This document shows, one piece after another, positions 17,901-26,425 of a stretch of DNA of 40,512 nucleotides. The translations under genes and the position numbers were made by a program. Source of the DNA: Candidatus Staskawiczbacteria bacterium (GTDB lineage Bacteria; Patescibacteriota; Minisyncoccia; Minisyncoccales; Staskawiczbacteraceae). The stretch lies in contig CAIYRH010000013.1 in NCBI GenBank assembly GCA_903928565.1, positions 1 to 40,512 on the forward strand, given 5' to 3'. The notes beneath the pieces were generated by a model. The model did no database searches, had not been told where the DNA came from, and saw only the letters and a program-made list of their open reading frames with translations. Position 1 is the stretch's first letter; every line of letters starts with the position of its first letter.

Positions 17901-18942
17901 TGACCCAATAACTTGGGTTCCAGGCGTTTTTGCAAGCTATACACCCGCTGGTAAATTTGCGCTGGACACTTCATTTTTTAGCAGTAACCCAGGGTTAGGT
18001 TGCAATATATTTTTATATAAATCTCTATACCCGTCTTGGTCGAATGCATTGGGCGTAATGGGGTTTCCTTGCAACGCCGTAGGTAGTACAACCCCTGTTT
18101 ACAATCTTGATATGACATATATTACTGCACCTGGAGATTACGCGTTTTGGGCAGCCGACTCTTCAATTAATTATGGGCATTATTATGAAGCGCATTTTGA
18201 TGGCGCAACCTGGACTGCAATTTCGGGAATGTATTTAAGTGCTGTTACAAACATAACATCTACAACTTATACAATAACTGGACCCACAGCGGGAATTGGC
18301 ACAATAACAAATGTTCCTGCCAACACATCAAAAGCAAACTTTGAAGCAGGTTTAACAAAAAGCGAATCGCATCAAAGCTGGAATGATTCTTCAATTTCAG
18401 ACCCGGTTGCAACTGGCGATAAATTAGTTGTTACCGCCCAAAATGGCACAACAATTGCAACTTATACAATTGCTGTAAATACTCCGCCAGACACAACGCC
18501 ACCAAGCATTATTTCTTATACTTTAAGCAATTCAACCATTTCACCAAATGGCGATGGCACGGCCGACACAACAAATATAGATTTAAAATTTTCAGAACAA
18601 GTAAAAGTTGACATAGATATTGTTGATGCAACTGGCACAAAAATTAAAGATTTGTATAATTCAAATGCAGTAACAAATCCGCAAACAAAGACTTGGGATG
18701 GTAAAAATAATGCGGGCGCGGTTGTGACAGACGGAATTTATACAATTAAAATTGTAATTACAGACCCAGCAGGAAACTCAATTACCGACACCAGCAAAAC
18801 AATTGCCGTTTGTATCCCAATAATTCTGCAAGAAATTATTGACACGCCACCAGTTCAAGACACCCCACCCGATGTCACACCGCCACCAGAAGACTCAACT
18901 CCGCCAGACGATGCATCGCCCGACGTTGTGGTTTCTAGTTGA
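14935..18942 (+). CDS. large secreted protein: alpha/beta-hydrolase-like N-terminus, lamin-tail-like domain, FlgD-type Ig-like domains
   Basis: Signal peptide; VILVGHSQGTFYTNAAYDYL (GxSxG) and GGHSFSQVYL; ILISEVQVAP...FVELFNPNESAISLTGWYLQ (lamin-tail-like); YNVSNSTISPNGDLVDDTTNIDLAFSEDVKV...WNGRNNAGDLVPNGVYTIKV and a second FlgD-like copy. Confidence 0.82.
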   Translation: MKKILLLIFFLLLIPKIIRADTCSPNNYTAIFVNGIFTSQQSYADLDRKLLSNLYQERTGKTNVTFLTGFNPSHGSGAIDVIESATQMYAGGYLDHDLTDILRQIHGDLKTQKVILVGHSQGTFYTNAAYDYLVAHGVNKNSIAVYNVATPADRVAGDGKYLTSSTDEVINSIVRNLTTAASAKKPLPANINIKIPNEKGVDYEGGHSFSQVYLGLAPDKIIGDIDEAINGLTAGEDKENCFVQPEIDALYRVFDEGYLLADDVGKYSNYAATMPYGPNQLISISNTVFKYLYDFGKGIVFNVSQVLAQGKLLGASLLIPNNPPSAPKAVVSEPPPPVVPPAEPANNEVVPPPESRQDQIDDMLDELDLINQRLQVLIAQENQDKKPDDANKKDDTNKNKKPPQTQNTYTNYPKILISEVQVAPVAQRFVELFNPNESAISLTGWYLQRKDSNDTAWGSLVSSTNFSGKIIPANGYFLISREFVGSDILSGITLSNNNVLALKNPNEEISDKVGFGNAIESETAPTSNPNLVQSIGRKVLTAGTEQDTDNNLADFELDTPTPKAQNVTYVAPPPEPPTTPTVASITTYNVSNSTISPNGDLVDDTTNIDLAFSEDVKVTLDIVDSAGVLVKNIYTSDKVKNPATKIWNGRNNAGDLVPNGVYTIKVAFNAFDDTTGNLITDTTQTITVNVPPVILSNDASVTSAVYTISPLVNGAGTIKGVSYMTSKTSFLANLIYATGASLDNSSNFSNPVSTGNKLVVVAQDGTTKATYTITVDTTNWAQGVVDHLSGPNFVFHFNDFLPNQGAACRFNLKIFRDVYPGKKNEQGVGSGGCSGYYAPYNLNMSNSTVPGEYVFYVSYCGGNSCSLNSDDDPVGDYYRLIFDGTNWNSVAVDPTKTRLSNDVAVTASNTYIISEITSATYASGVFTGGTATIKNVRSATPKATFVTAFTPVPGATIDYSNLSDPVKDGDTFTATAENGIAKVVYKVIVDPITWVPGVFASYTPAGKFALDTSFFSSNPGLGCNIFLYKSLYPSWSNALGVMGFPCNAVGSTTPVYNLDMTYITAPGDYAFWAADSSINYGHYYEAHFDGATWTAISGMYLSAVTNITSTTYTITGPTAGIGTITNVPANTSKANFEAGLTKSESHQSWNDSSISDPVATGDKLVVTAQNGTTIATYTIAVNTPPDTTPPSIISYTLSNSTISPNGDGTADTTNIDLKFSEQVKVDIDIVDATGTKIKDLYNSNAVTNPQTKTWDGKNNAGAVVTDGIYTIKIVITDPAGNSITDTSKTIAVCIPIILQEIIDTPPVQDTPPDVTPPPEDSTPPDDASPDVVVSS

Positions 18943-19054
18943 CATAAATATTATTTCAGTATAAATTAAGTGGTAGAACTTAATAGATGAATCTAATTTT
19001 GCGCAATTGCAAAAGAAAGAGGAATCAAACCAACGCAGAAACAAGGAGGTCAAA

Positions 19055-19852
19055 ATGCAAGCCAACACTCATCCTGGGCCACAACACGAAATGGCCAAGA
19101 CTGCAGTTCTTGTTCCAACCGTTATCAACTACGCGCTAGTCTCTGGAGAAAATAAGCTTCAGTCGGTATTTATTCAATGGTTTGGAGAAGCCGATAGCCC
19201 ATATATGCCAAAAGACGCGCAATTCTTTTTTGACACGGGGCATGACAAAGATGATCCTGTATGGCTGGGACACATAGACACCTTCAAGGTGGTTTTTATC
19301 GGCCAAATTCAGTATTGGCCGAATCCAGACGTCATTGGGAGTATGATGGAAATGACGGGTGGGACACCAACAACTAATATCGTATGGATGATGAGTCCAG
19401 TCAGCTTGGGAATTGGCAGACCTTCTTCGTCAATGATGCGCGTTATTGTTCTTGGCGACCCTGTCTGTGGCGTCATTGAGCCAAGACTATATGTCGATTT
19501 GACGGTAAGAGACAAAGTCATGGCGGAGCTTGAAGCTAACATGTCGTTGGCTGACAAGTTGCTTGCAAACCCAACGATGGAATTACCGGCTGAAGACGTG
19601 ACATGGGCCGATGAATGGCCAAGTTGTAACACTTGCGAACCTTTGGAACATAGCCACAGAAGCAAACCGGGAGTTCCTCCCGGTGGAAATCGCTATGATT
19701 TATCATATTTATGTCCTGTTTGTGGACGACGGTGGTGGCAGTATAACGACCATTTTCATCTCTGGAAACACGTGAAAAATCAGCACGAATGGGACTCTAT
19801 TCGGCGCACGCAAATTTACAAAGATGCTGGTCTCGAGCCTTTTGAAGATTAG
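19055..19852 (+). CDS. hypothetical protein with C-terminal zinc-finger-like CxxC/CxxC/HxxxH motif
   Basis: Start re-chosen at ATG 19055 (AAGGAGGTCAAAATG, strong SD) within ORF 19007-19852; CNTCEPLEHSH...LCPVCGRRWWQYNDHFHLWKHVKNQH. Confidence 0.72.
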   Translation: MQANTHPGPQHEMAKTAVLVPTVINYALVSGENKLQSVFIQWFGEADSPYMPKDAQFFFDTGHDKDDPVWLGHIDTFKVVFIGQIQYWPNPDVIGSMMEMTGGTPTTNIVWMMSPVSLGIGRPSSSMMRVIVLGDPVCGVIEPRLYVDLTVRDKVMAELEANMSLADKLLANPTMELPAEDVTWADEWPSCNTCEPLEHSHRSKPGVPPGGNRYDLSYLCPVCGRRWWQYNDHFHLWKHVKNQHEWDSIRRTQIYKDAGLEPFED

Positions 19853-19873
19853 GTAAACAGAAATTGTTTATCA

Positions 19874-19918
19874 TGTCCCTGCATCAAACTTGCAAGAGTT
19901 TGGGGTGGGGCTTTTTAT
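19874..19918 (+). terminator. probable rho-independent terminator
   Basis: CCC..CAAACT-TGCAAG-AGTTTG..GGGG followed by CTTTTTATTT. Confidence 0.5.
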
Positions 19919-20032
19919 TTAAAAATAAATTTGGAACCTCAATAATTTTTGCAAAAAATTAAAATTCGTAGTAGGCTTGAAGCTAAGAGCAAGCGGTTTT
20001 GTTCTTTCACAACTTTACTTGGAGGAATTGCT

Positions 20033-20332
20033 ATGAGCGAACATAAAAAGAAAATAGACAAAGTTGAGTGCGCAAAGAAAAAAACTGGCGTGACATTCTC
20101 CTTCTTTGGGGGAGGACTACTCTTTGGATTTTTCGGTCTTATTATGATGTTTGGAGGAATGATGCAAGAAGTCACAGCCTCAACGTATCGTTCTATTTTC
20201 AAAAATGAGTGGTATATTGCTGGCGAAATAGCAGTTCCAATTGGCATTGCAGTGTCACTTATTGCTTTCTTTAAGCTTCGTCAGCCGACAACAAGAAGAA
20301 AACAGAAACCAGCCGGAAAGGAAATGCCATGA
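20033..20332 (+). CDS. hypothetical small two-TM membrane protein
   Basis: GGAGGAATTGCTATGAGCGAAC start; two hydrophobic segments (FSFFGGGLLFGFFGLIMMFGGMM; IAVPIGIAVSLIAFF). Confidence 0.65.
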   Translation: MSEHKKKIDKVECAKKKTGVTFSFFGGGLLFGFFGLIMMFGGMMQEVTASTYRSIFKNEWYIAGEIAVPIGIAVSLIAFFKLRQPTTRRKQKPAGKEMP

Positions 20333-20796
20333 ACAAAATTATGGGACTCTCTATTACTCAATTGATGGAGCACCTGAAAAGTGGACTTGAAGTGACACAT
20401 TGCCAACACAAGTACGGCTATGTTTCTCTTATTGAGACAGATGGCAACGGAGCAGTTTTATTTAAATTGTATTGCGGGTGCGACATTCACCTTTGCGCGA
20501 AGCAAGAAGCAGACAGGCTTTGCCACCAATCTCGTGAGCGAGCTATTATGTTGCTCCGCGCAACAAATCAGGAAAGCGGTTCTGAAACTGATCAACCGGG
20601 CGCCATAAGAGCTGGCCTTATTATTGTTGCATTTGCAGGATCAGGATCAGACCGCAAAGACGAAGCGCTGACATTTTGGCTGGCCTACATGTTTGGCTGG
20701 CTTACTGGCAAAGAAGCGCGCAGGATTGCTCGAAAGGGTGGCAATGGCATGGCTTTGAATTATTTAACAGACAAAATTCTAAATCAAACCAGCTGA
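20329..20796 (+). CDS. hypothetical protein
   Basis: 155-aa ORF overlapping the previous stop (ATGA), SD-like GGAAAGGAA upstream. Confidence 0.6.
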   Translation: MNKIMGLSITQLMEHLKSGLEVTHCQHKYGYVSLIETDGNGAVLFKLYCGCDIHLCAKQEADRLCHQSRERAIMLLRATNQESGSETDQPGAIRAGLIIVAFAGSGSDRKDEALTFWLAYMFGWLTGKEARRIARKGGNGMALNYLTDKILNQTS

Positions 20797-20813
20797 AGAA
20801 AGGAATAACCAAA

Positions 20814-21071
20814 ATGAAACGTTCATGGGACGATCCAGATGTCTGGTGGGACGACGAAGAAAAATCAAACGACACAAATGAGCCCATGGCTGTAGAGTTT
20901 CACGACGATTACGCCGACCCAGAAATGCCAACATGGCTCGTGGTCTTATTAATAACAATTGCAATTCTTTGCTTGGCTGGCAGTATTGCCTTTTGTATTT
21001 TTTGTGAACCAAACCCCGCGGTGGAAACATTGTGGGTCTTTTTTTGCCCAATTTCCAAAAAAGTGTTATAA
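20814..21071 (+). CDS. hypothetical small acidic single-TM protein
   Basis: GAAAGGAATAACCAAAATG start within ORF 20676-21071; MKRSWDDPDVWWDDEEKS...TWLVVLLITIAILCLAGSIAFCIF. Confidence 0.55.
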   Translation: MKRSWDDPDVWWDDEEKSNDTNEPMAVEFHDDYADPEMPTWLVVLLITIAILCLAGSIAFCIFCEPNPAVETLWVFFCPISKKVL

Positions 21072-21079
21072 AAAGAACT

Positions 21080-22096
21080 ATGAATATAGATAATTTGGAA
21101 AAAGTTTTGGCAACCGAACCAAAATACCGCCTAACGCAAGCAAAAGAGGCGGTTTTAAAAAACTTTATTTCCAATTGGGCAGAAGCTACTTTTTTTACAA
21201 AAGAATTACGCGATAAATTAAACAAAGAATGTCCACTTGAAATTAATTCGGACGTTTTAGTTTCTAAAAAAGAAGACAGCGTTAAGGCACGCATAACTTT
21301 GCACGACGGCCTGCAAACCGAAACAGTTTTAATGCGCCACGAAGACGGCCGAAATACTGTTTGCGTTTCTTCGCAAGTTGGCTGCCCGCTAGGCTGTTTA
21401 TTCTGCGCCACTGGCAAAATGGGGCTGAAAAGAAGTTTAACAACAAATGAAATTATAGAACAAGTGATATTTTTCAACAGGTACCTGAAAAAAATCATCC
21501 CGAGCGAAGTCGAGGGATTATTCCATGGTGTCACCAACGTCACATTCATGGGCATGGGCGAACCATTTCTAAATTACAACAATGTTTTAGACGCTGTAAG
21601 AATATTTAACGATTACAAATATTTTAACATTGGCGTGCGCTCAATTTCAATTTCAACAGCTGGAATTATTGAAGGCATAGAAAAATTAAGTAATGAAAAA
21701 TTACACGTAAATTTGGCAATTTCGCTTCATGCGCCCAATGACAAATTGCGAAGTGAATTAATGCCCATAGATAAAAAATACCCCTTGCCCAAAGTTTTAA
21801 AAGCAGTTGACGAATATATTAAAAAAACAAACAGGAAGGTTATGTTTGAATATGTCTTAATTAAAGATGTAAATGATTTGCCAGAGAATGCGCGCGAATT
21901 AGCTACAATAATGAATAAAAAATTATATTTTGTAAACTTAATTTTATACAACGATACTGGTATTTATGAGGCTTCAACAACACAACGCGTAAAAGAATTT
22001 AGAGACATTTTAGAAAAATTAAAAATACGCTACACTCAGCGTTACAGATTTGGCGACGACATTTCGGCTGCCTGCGGGCAATTCAAAACTACTTAG
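21080..22096 (+). CDS. rlmN: 23S rRNA (adenine-2503-C2)-methyltransferase RlmN-like radical SAM enzyme
   Basis: VCVSSQVGCPLGCLFCATGKMG (CxxxCxxC), VTFMGMGEPFLNYNNV, NLAISLHAPNDKLRSELMPI, GDDISAACGQ. Start placed at ATG 21080. Confidence 0.93.
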   Translation: MNIDNLEKVLATEPKYRLTQAKEAVLKNFISNWAEATFFTKELRDKLNKECPLEINSDVLVSKKEDSVKARITLHDGLQTETVLMRHEDGRNTVCVSSQVGCPLGCLFCATGKMGLKRSLTTNEIIEQVIFFNRYLKKIIPSEVEGLFHGVTNVTFMGMGEPFLNYNNVLDAVRIFNDYKYFNIGVRSISISTAGIIEGIEKLSNEKLHVNLAISLHAPNDKLRSELMPIDKKYPLPKVLKAVDEYIKKTNRKVMFEYVLIKDVNDLPENARELATIMNKKLYFVNLILYNDTGIYEASTTQRVKEFRDILEKLKIRYTQRYRFGDDISAACGQFKTT

Positions 22097-22655
22097 AACT
22101 TGCCCACTTGCAACCAACCGCACCCGTTTGGGCCTGCTTTTCGGCTGAAGTTATTTCAGCTTTATATTTTAAATCGGGCGCATAAAAACGAGCAACCGCC
22201 AAACCCTCTTTTACTAATTGCACATCAATGTTTGCTGCGCCCAAAAAAATATAGCGCAAACACCTGCCGTATTGGTCAACGTCGGTTTTATCTTTTTCTA
22301 AAATAACCTGTTTGCCTAAAACTAAATTTTCTAAACGCGTTTTTGCCGGCTCATAACACGGGTAGCCTTTTTCATCTGCATCCATGCCCAAAAGTCGCAC
22401 ATGGTAACCACCCTCAACAACAACCGTGTCGCCGTCAATTACTTTTGTAACAATGGTATTATTGTCTGCGCCACACGAAGCAGAACTCTCTGACGTTGCT
22501 ATTCCAATGTTCTTGAGAACATGAGAATAGTCATTTGTAGATGGAATCACCTTTTCGGCTATTCCGTTATTCCGCGGAATATTGGAATAGTAATAAATAC
22601 CAATTATTATTGCCGCAATGATTATTGCAAAAAATATTCTTGTTTCTTTTAACAT
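22089..22655 (-). CDS. membrane-anchored thermonuclease (SNase)-like protein
   Basis: TM near N-terminus then VTKVIDGDTVVVEGGYHVRLLGMDADEKGYPCYEPAKTRLENLVLGKQVILEKDKTDVDQYGRCLRYIF (SNase motifs). Confidence 0.9.
   Translation of the reverse strand: MLKETRIFFAIIIAAIIIGIYYYSNIPRNNGIAEKVIPSTNDYSHVLKNIGIATSESSASCGADNNTIVTKVIDGDTVVVEGGYHVRLLGMDADEKGYPCYEPAKTRLENLVLGKQVILEKDKTDVDQYGRCLRYIFLGAANIDVQLVKEGLAVARFYAPDLKYKAEITSAEKQAQTGAVGCKWASSK
22499..22530. repeat. 32-bp palindromic element, copy A (inside SNase-like CDS)
   Basis: CTATTCCAATGTTCTTGAGAACATGAGAATAG; 31/32 identical to 33259-33290. Confidence 0.92.
22559..22590. repeat. 32-bp palindromic element, copy B (inside SNase-like CDS)
   Basis: CTATTCCGTTATTCCGCGGAATATTGGAATAG; same length and arms, exactly 60 bp from copy A. 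Confidence 0.85.
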
Positions 22656-22687
22656 TATTTTATTTTACCATAAAAATATTTTACATA

Positions 22688-22716
22688 AAAAAAAGAGTCG
22701 AGAACTTGTCTCGACT
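22688..22716 (-). terminator. rho-independent terminator of 22728-23360
   Basis: Minus strand GTCGAGACAAGTTCTCGACTCTTTTTTTT. Confidence 0.85.
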
Positions 22717-22727
22717 TTAGGCGGTTG

Positions 22728-23360
22728 CTAAGCAACCATGTGATCTTCCAGTTGATCCTGCCAAACTGCGAAAAGTGCGGCTTGATGCTGTGCGGAAAGG
22801 TAAGGACCATTTTCATCAGCCGGGTTGGGGTGAAATGCCTTCGACTTTACGAGCTTTACAGCATGCGGTCTTTCTTGGCAAAATTCACCAAATAAACTGC
22901 GGAGACTTCTGATGTCCGGTAATTTAACATCTTTCCAAGTCACCATTAACTGGCCTGTCTCAATGATCTTCCTGGCGACCATTGGAAGTTCTTGGCCAAA
23001 CACTTCAAGTGCGGCCTTGAAAATCCACCAGTGGTGATCGCGATCTTCGACGCGGTAATCCGCGACATCTGGCTTAAACATTACCCCGTCTTCCGTTGGG
23101 GCAATCGAAGCCATAATGCCAAATTGCAAAACGACATTATCCGAGGCGTGGGGACCAAAGCGGATGCCCTTTTGAATGAGTGCATGCCGAAATGGCTCGT
23201 TTACAGGTAAATGCGCGACAGGTTTTGAGATCCAATACCCATCAACCTTGCGAGCAGGCACCATGCCATAAGCGTTATAAGCCAGATTCACCAAATCACG
23301 GTGAAGGTGTAGAACGCCATCGATTAACCGCCTTTGCGCTGCTAATTTTTCTCGGTTCAT
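22728..23360 (-). CDS. hypothetical protein
   Basis: Start at ATG 23358-23360 preceded by GGAGATAAAACC; coherent single ORF, own terminator; no family recognised. Confidence 0.65.
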   Translation of the reverse strand: MNREKLAAQRRLIDGVLHLHRDLVNLAYNAYGMVPARKVDGYWISKPVAHLPVNEPFRHALIQKGIRFGPHASDNVVLQFGIMASIAPTEDGVMFKPDVADYRVEDRDHHWWIFKAALEVFGQELPMVARKIIETGQLMVTWKDVKLPDIRSLRSLFGEFCQERPHAVKLVKSKAFHPNPADENGPYLSAQHQAALFAVWQDQLEDHMVA

Positions 23361-23451
23361 GGTTTTATCTCCGGTTAAAGATTTCAACGAGCAGTCAATT
23401 ATCGCTGGTCGTTAAATTCATACTAGCAATTCTAATTTAATTGTCAAATCT

Positions 23452-23488
23452 AAAAACCGCCCACAACATAAATTGGGGCGGTTTTTTT
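23452..23488. terminator. rho-independent terminator downstream of clpB
   Basis: AAAAACCGCCC ... GGGCGGTTTTTTT stem with flanking A/T tracts. Confidence 0.88.
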
Positions 23489-23500
23489 AAATTTAGTTTT

Positions 23501-26242
23501 TTACTTTTTTGTTTTTACCAATCTGCGAGTATTGTTCATTTTAGGCAAATATTTTGCCTCGCCCATAGGCTTACGGCCGAGGGGTAAATCAAAAACAATT
23601 TTGCCAGCTTTTTCATCAACCAAAATTCTGCTCCCTTCAGAAATTTCATTGGCAACAATTTTCACAGACAACGGATCTAAAATTAAACGCTGAATAACGC
23701 GCTTCATTGGCCTGGCACCCAAATTTGGGTCAAACCCTTCTTTCACCAAAAATTCTTTAGCTTTTTCAGAAATATCAATTTTTATTTCTTTAGTGGCCAA
23801 ACGCTTTTCAACTTTCAATAATTCCAAATTAACAATTGTTTTTATTTCTTCTTTCTTTAGATAATTGAAGATAACAATTTCGTCAATTCTATTTAAAAAT
23901 TCCGGTCTAAAAGAATCTCGCAGAGTATCAAATATTTTTTCCCTCATATTTTCTCTTTGAACCAATTCTTCTTTATTGCTAAACCCAAGTGAAGACATTT
24001 TATTAATGTAGTCACTACCCAAGTTAGAAGTCATTATAATTATTGTATTTTTAAATGACACCATTCTGCCCTTAGAGTCGGTGAGCCGGCCGTCTTCAAA
24101 AATTTGCAACAAAATGTTAAACACATCGGGGTGGGCTTTTTCAACTTCGTCGAGCAACAAAACCGAATATGGTCTTCTTCGAACTTTTTCGGTTAACTGG
24201 CCCGATTCTTCGTAACCAACATAACCTGGCGGACTTCCAATAATTTTTGAAACCGTGTGGCGTTCCATATATTCGGACATATCAAGACGAATCATTGCCT
24301 TTTCGTCATCGAATAAAAATTCTGCTAAAGCTCTGGCGGTTTCTGTTTTTCCAACTCCAGTTGGCCCCAAAAACAAGAACGAACCCAATGGTTTACTTTC
24401 TTCAGATATTCCCGCCCTGGCTCTGCGTATAGCCCGTGAAATGGCTGAAATTGCCTCGTGTTGGCCGATAACTCGTTTATTCAGAGTCTCTTCCATTGTT
24501 TCTAATTTTTTGGCTTCTTCGGTAATTAAACGCATTACCGGAATGCCGGTCCAGCGTGAAACAACACGCGCCACCTCTTCTTCTGTAACTTCTTCTTTTA
24601 AAAATCTGTGTTCTTTTTGAATTTTAATTAATTTTTGTTCGGTAGCAGCTAGCTCTTTTAATAATTCGGGAATTTTTCCATATTTTATTTCTGCAACTTT
24701 TTCTAAGTCGGCTTCGCGTTGAGCAATTTCGGTTTGATACGACAAATTATCAACTTTTTCTCTAATGTCTTTAATTTTGTTAATTAATTCTTTTTCAGCG
24801 CCCCATTTTAAACGCAATGCTTTAGTTTTTTCGTTTAAGTCGGCCAATTCTCTGGCAATAACTTTTAACCTGCGTTCGCTTCCCTTCTCTTTTTTTAAGG
24901 CCTGTTTTTCAATTTCAAGCTTCATAATGTCTTCATCAAATTTTTCTAACTCTTGCGGGTCGGACTCAATTTCCAATCTTAAAGCGCTAGCGGCTTCATC
25001 CATTAAGTCAACCGCTTTGTCTGGTAAAAACCTGTCGGCAATGTACCGGCTCGCCAAATCAACTGCGGCTTTAATGGCCGAGTCTTTTATTTTTACGCCA
25101 TGGTGAACTTCATATTTTTCTTTAATTCCCCGCAACATTGCAGTGGCATCTTCAATGCTTGGTTCTTGCACAAAAATTGGCTGAAACCTTCTTTCTAGTG
25201 CAGGATCTTTTTCAATGTATTTTTGGTACTCGCGCAAAGTTGTAGCTCCAATTGCCCTTAATTCGCCACGAGCCAAAGCTGGTTTTAGCAAATTTGAAGC
25301 ATCAATGGCGCCTTCGGCAGCCCCCGCTCCCACCAAAGTGTGAAGTTCGTCAATAAACAAAATATATTTACCAGCAGCTCTTGAAAGCTCTTTTAACAAG
25401 GCCTTAATTCTAGTTTCAAATTCTCCCCTGTATTTTGTGCCCGCAATTATAGAACCCAAATCTAAAGAAATAATTTCTTTATTTTTTAAAAAATCTGGCA
25501 CGCTTCCTCGAGCAATTCTTTGGGCAAAACCTTCAACAATGGCAGTTTTTCCAACACCCGCTTCGCCAATTAAAACTGGATTATTTTTTGTTCTGCGAGA
25601 AATTATTTGCATTAAGCGTCTAATTTCATTATCTCTACCAATTATTGGGTCAATTTTTCCGGCAGCCGCCAAATTAGTTAAGTTTCTAGTGTATTTTTCA
25701 ATTACTTGGTATTTTGATTCTGGGTCGGGGTCTGTAATTCTTTCTGACCCTCTAATTTGTGACAAAATTTTCATTACCGCTTCATAATCAAGTTTTGAAT
25801 TCTTCAAACCGGCTCCGTCTATTCCCGAAGGGCTCCCCGACAAAAAATTAATTTTTTCCAAAATATCTTTAGCTCCCGATTTTGTGTCTAACAATGCCAA
25901 AAACAAATGCTCAATAGAAATAAATTCATCATTCATTTTTACTGCTTCTTGGCGGGCTCTGTCTAAAACTTTTGCCATGTCCTGCGTTAAATAAAACTGG
26001 CCAAATGCCTGCGACACGGCAATAACCGGAATTTTTAAAATTTGCGCATCAACTTTTTTTATCAGCAAATCAGCATCAACTCCAAGTTTTTGCAAAATTG
26101 TAAGTACAATAGAACCTTCCTGTGTTAACAAAACAGATAATAAATGCAAAGCATCAATTTGTGATTGCCCCTTCTCTTGGGCCAACTGCTGTGCCTGCAT
26201 TAAAGCGTCTTGTGCTTTATTGGTAAAATTTGCTCCGTTCAT
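23501..26242 (-). CDS. clpB: ATP-dependent chaperone ClpB (AAA+ disaggregase)
   Basis: Two Walker A/B modules ([29 protein letters not shown]), long coiled-coil middle domain, Clp N domain, [11 protein letters not shown]-terminus. Confidence 0.95.
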   Translation of the reverse strand: MNGANFTNKAQDALMQAQQLAQEKGQSQIDALHLLSVLLTQEGSIVLTILQKLGVDADLLIKKVDAQILKIPVIAVSQAFGQFYLTQDMAKVLDRARQEAVKMNDEFISIEHLFLALLDTKSGAKDILEKINFLSGSPSGIDGAGLKNSKLDYEAVMKILSQIRGSERITDPDPESKYQVIEKYTRNLTNLAAAGKIDPIIGRDNEIRRLMQIISRRTKNNPVLIGEAGVGKTAIVEGFAQRIARGSVPDFLKNKEIISLDLGSIIAGTKYRGEFETRIKALLKELSRAAGKYILFIDELHTLVGAGAAEGAIDASNLLKPALARGELRAIGATTLREYQKYIEKDPALERRFQPIFVQEPSIEDATAMLRGIKEKYEVHHGVKIKDSAIKAAVDLASRYIADRFLPDKAVDLMDEAASALRLEIESDPQELEKFDEDIMKLEIEKQALKKEKGSERRLKVIARELADLNEKTKALRLKWGAEKELINKIKDIREKVDNLSYQTEIAQREADLEKVAEIKYGKIPELLKELAATEQKLIKIQKEHRFLKEEVTEEEVARVVSRWTGIPVMRLITEEAKKLETMEETLNKRVIGQHEAISAISRAIRRARAGISEESKPLGSFLFLGPTGVGKTETARALAEFLFDDEKAMIRLDMSEYMERHTVSKIIGSPPGYVGYEESGQLTEKVRRRPYSVLLLDEVEKAHPDVFNILLQIFEDGRLTDSKGRMVSFKNTIIIMTSNLGSDYINKMSSLGFSNKEELVQRENMREKIFDTLRDSFRPEFLNRIDEIVIFNYLKKEEIKTIVNLELLKVEKRLATKEIKIDISEKAKEFLVKEGFDPNLGARPMKRVIQRLILDPLSVKIVANEISEGSRILVDEKAGKIVFDLPLGRKPMGEAKYLPKMNNTRRLVKTKK

Positions 26243-26321
26243 TTTTTATTTTTTTATTTATGTATTTATAATACTAATACGTTTAATAATATTATTTTAG
26301 TCTAAATATTATATTAAATCA

Positions 26322-26348
26322 ATAGCACTCTCAAGTCAAGAGTGATAA
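26322..26348 (-). promoter_or_regulatory. CIRCE-like HrcA operator upstream of clpB
   Basis: ATAGCACTC-N9-GAGTGATAA versus CIRCE TTAGCACTC-N9-GAGTGCTAA. Confidence 0.8.
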
Positions 26349-26364
26349 CCTGTTAATAAAGTCA

Positions 26365-26406
26365 CAAAAAAAATCCCCGCAAGCTTGATGGCCATTGGGG
26401 AAAAAA
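26365..26406 (-). terminator. probable terminator of 26426-26842
   Basis: Minus strand TTTTTTCCCCAATGGCCATCAAGCTTGCGGGGATTTTTTTT. Confidence 0.65.
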
Positions 26407-26425
26407 TAGATTCGGCGAGCTTAGC

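Noticed and set aside
19631-19648. Shared TGCGAACCTTTGGAA with about 31489-31503
   Set aside because: Short exact match in unrelated coding contexts, no palindrome or additional copies; likely chance.
24247-25787. Plus-strand ORFs opposite clpB
   Set aside because: Antisense shadows of a strongly conserved gene.
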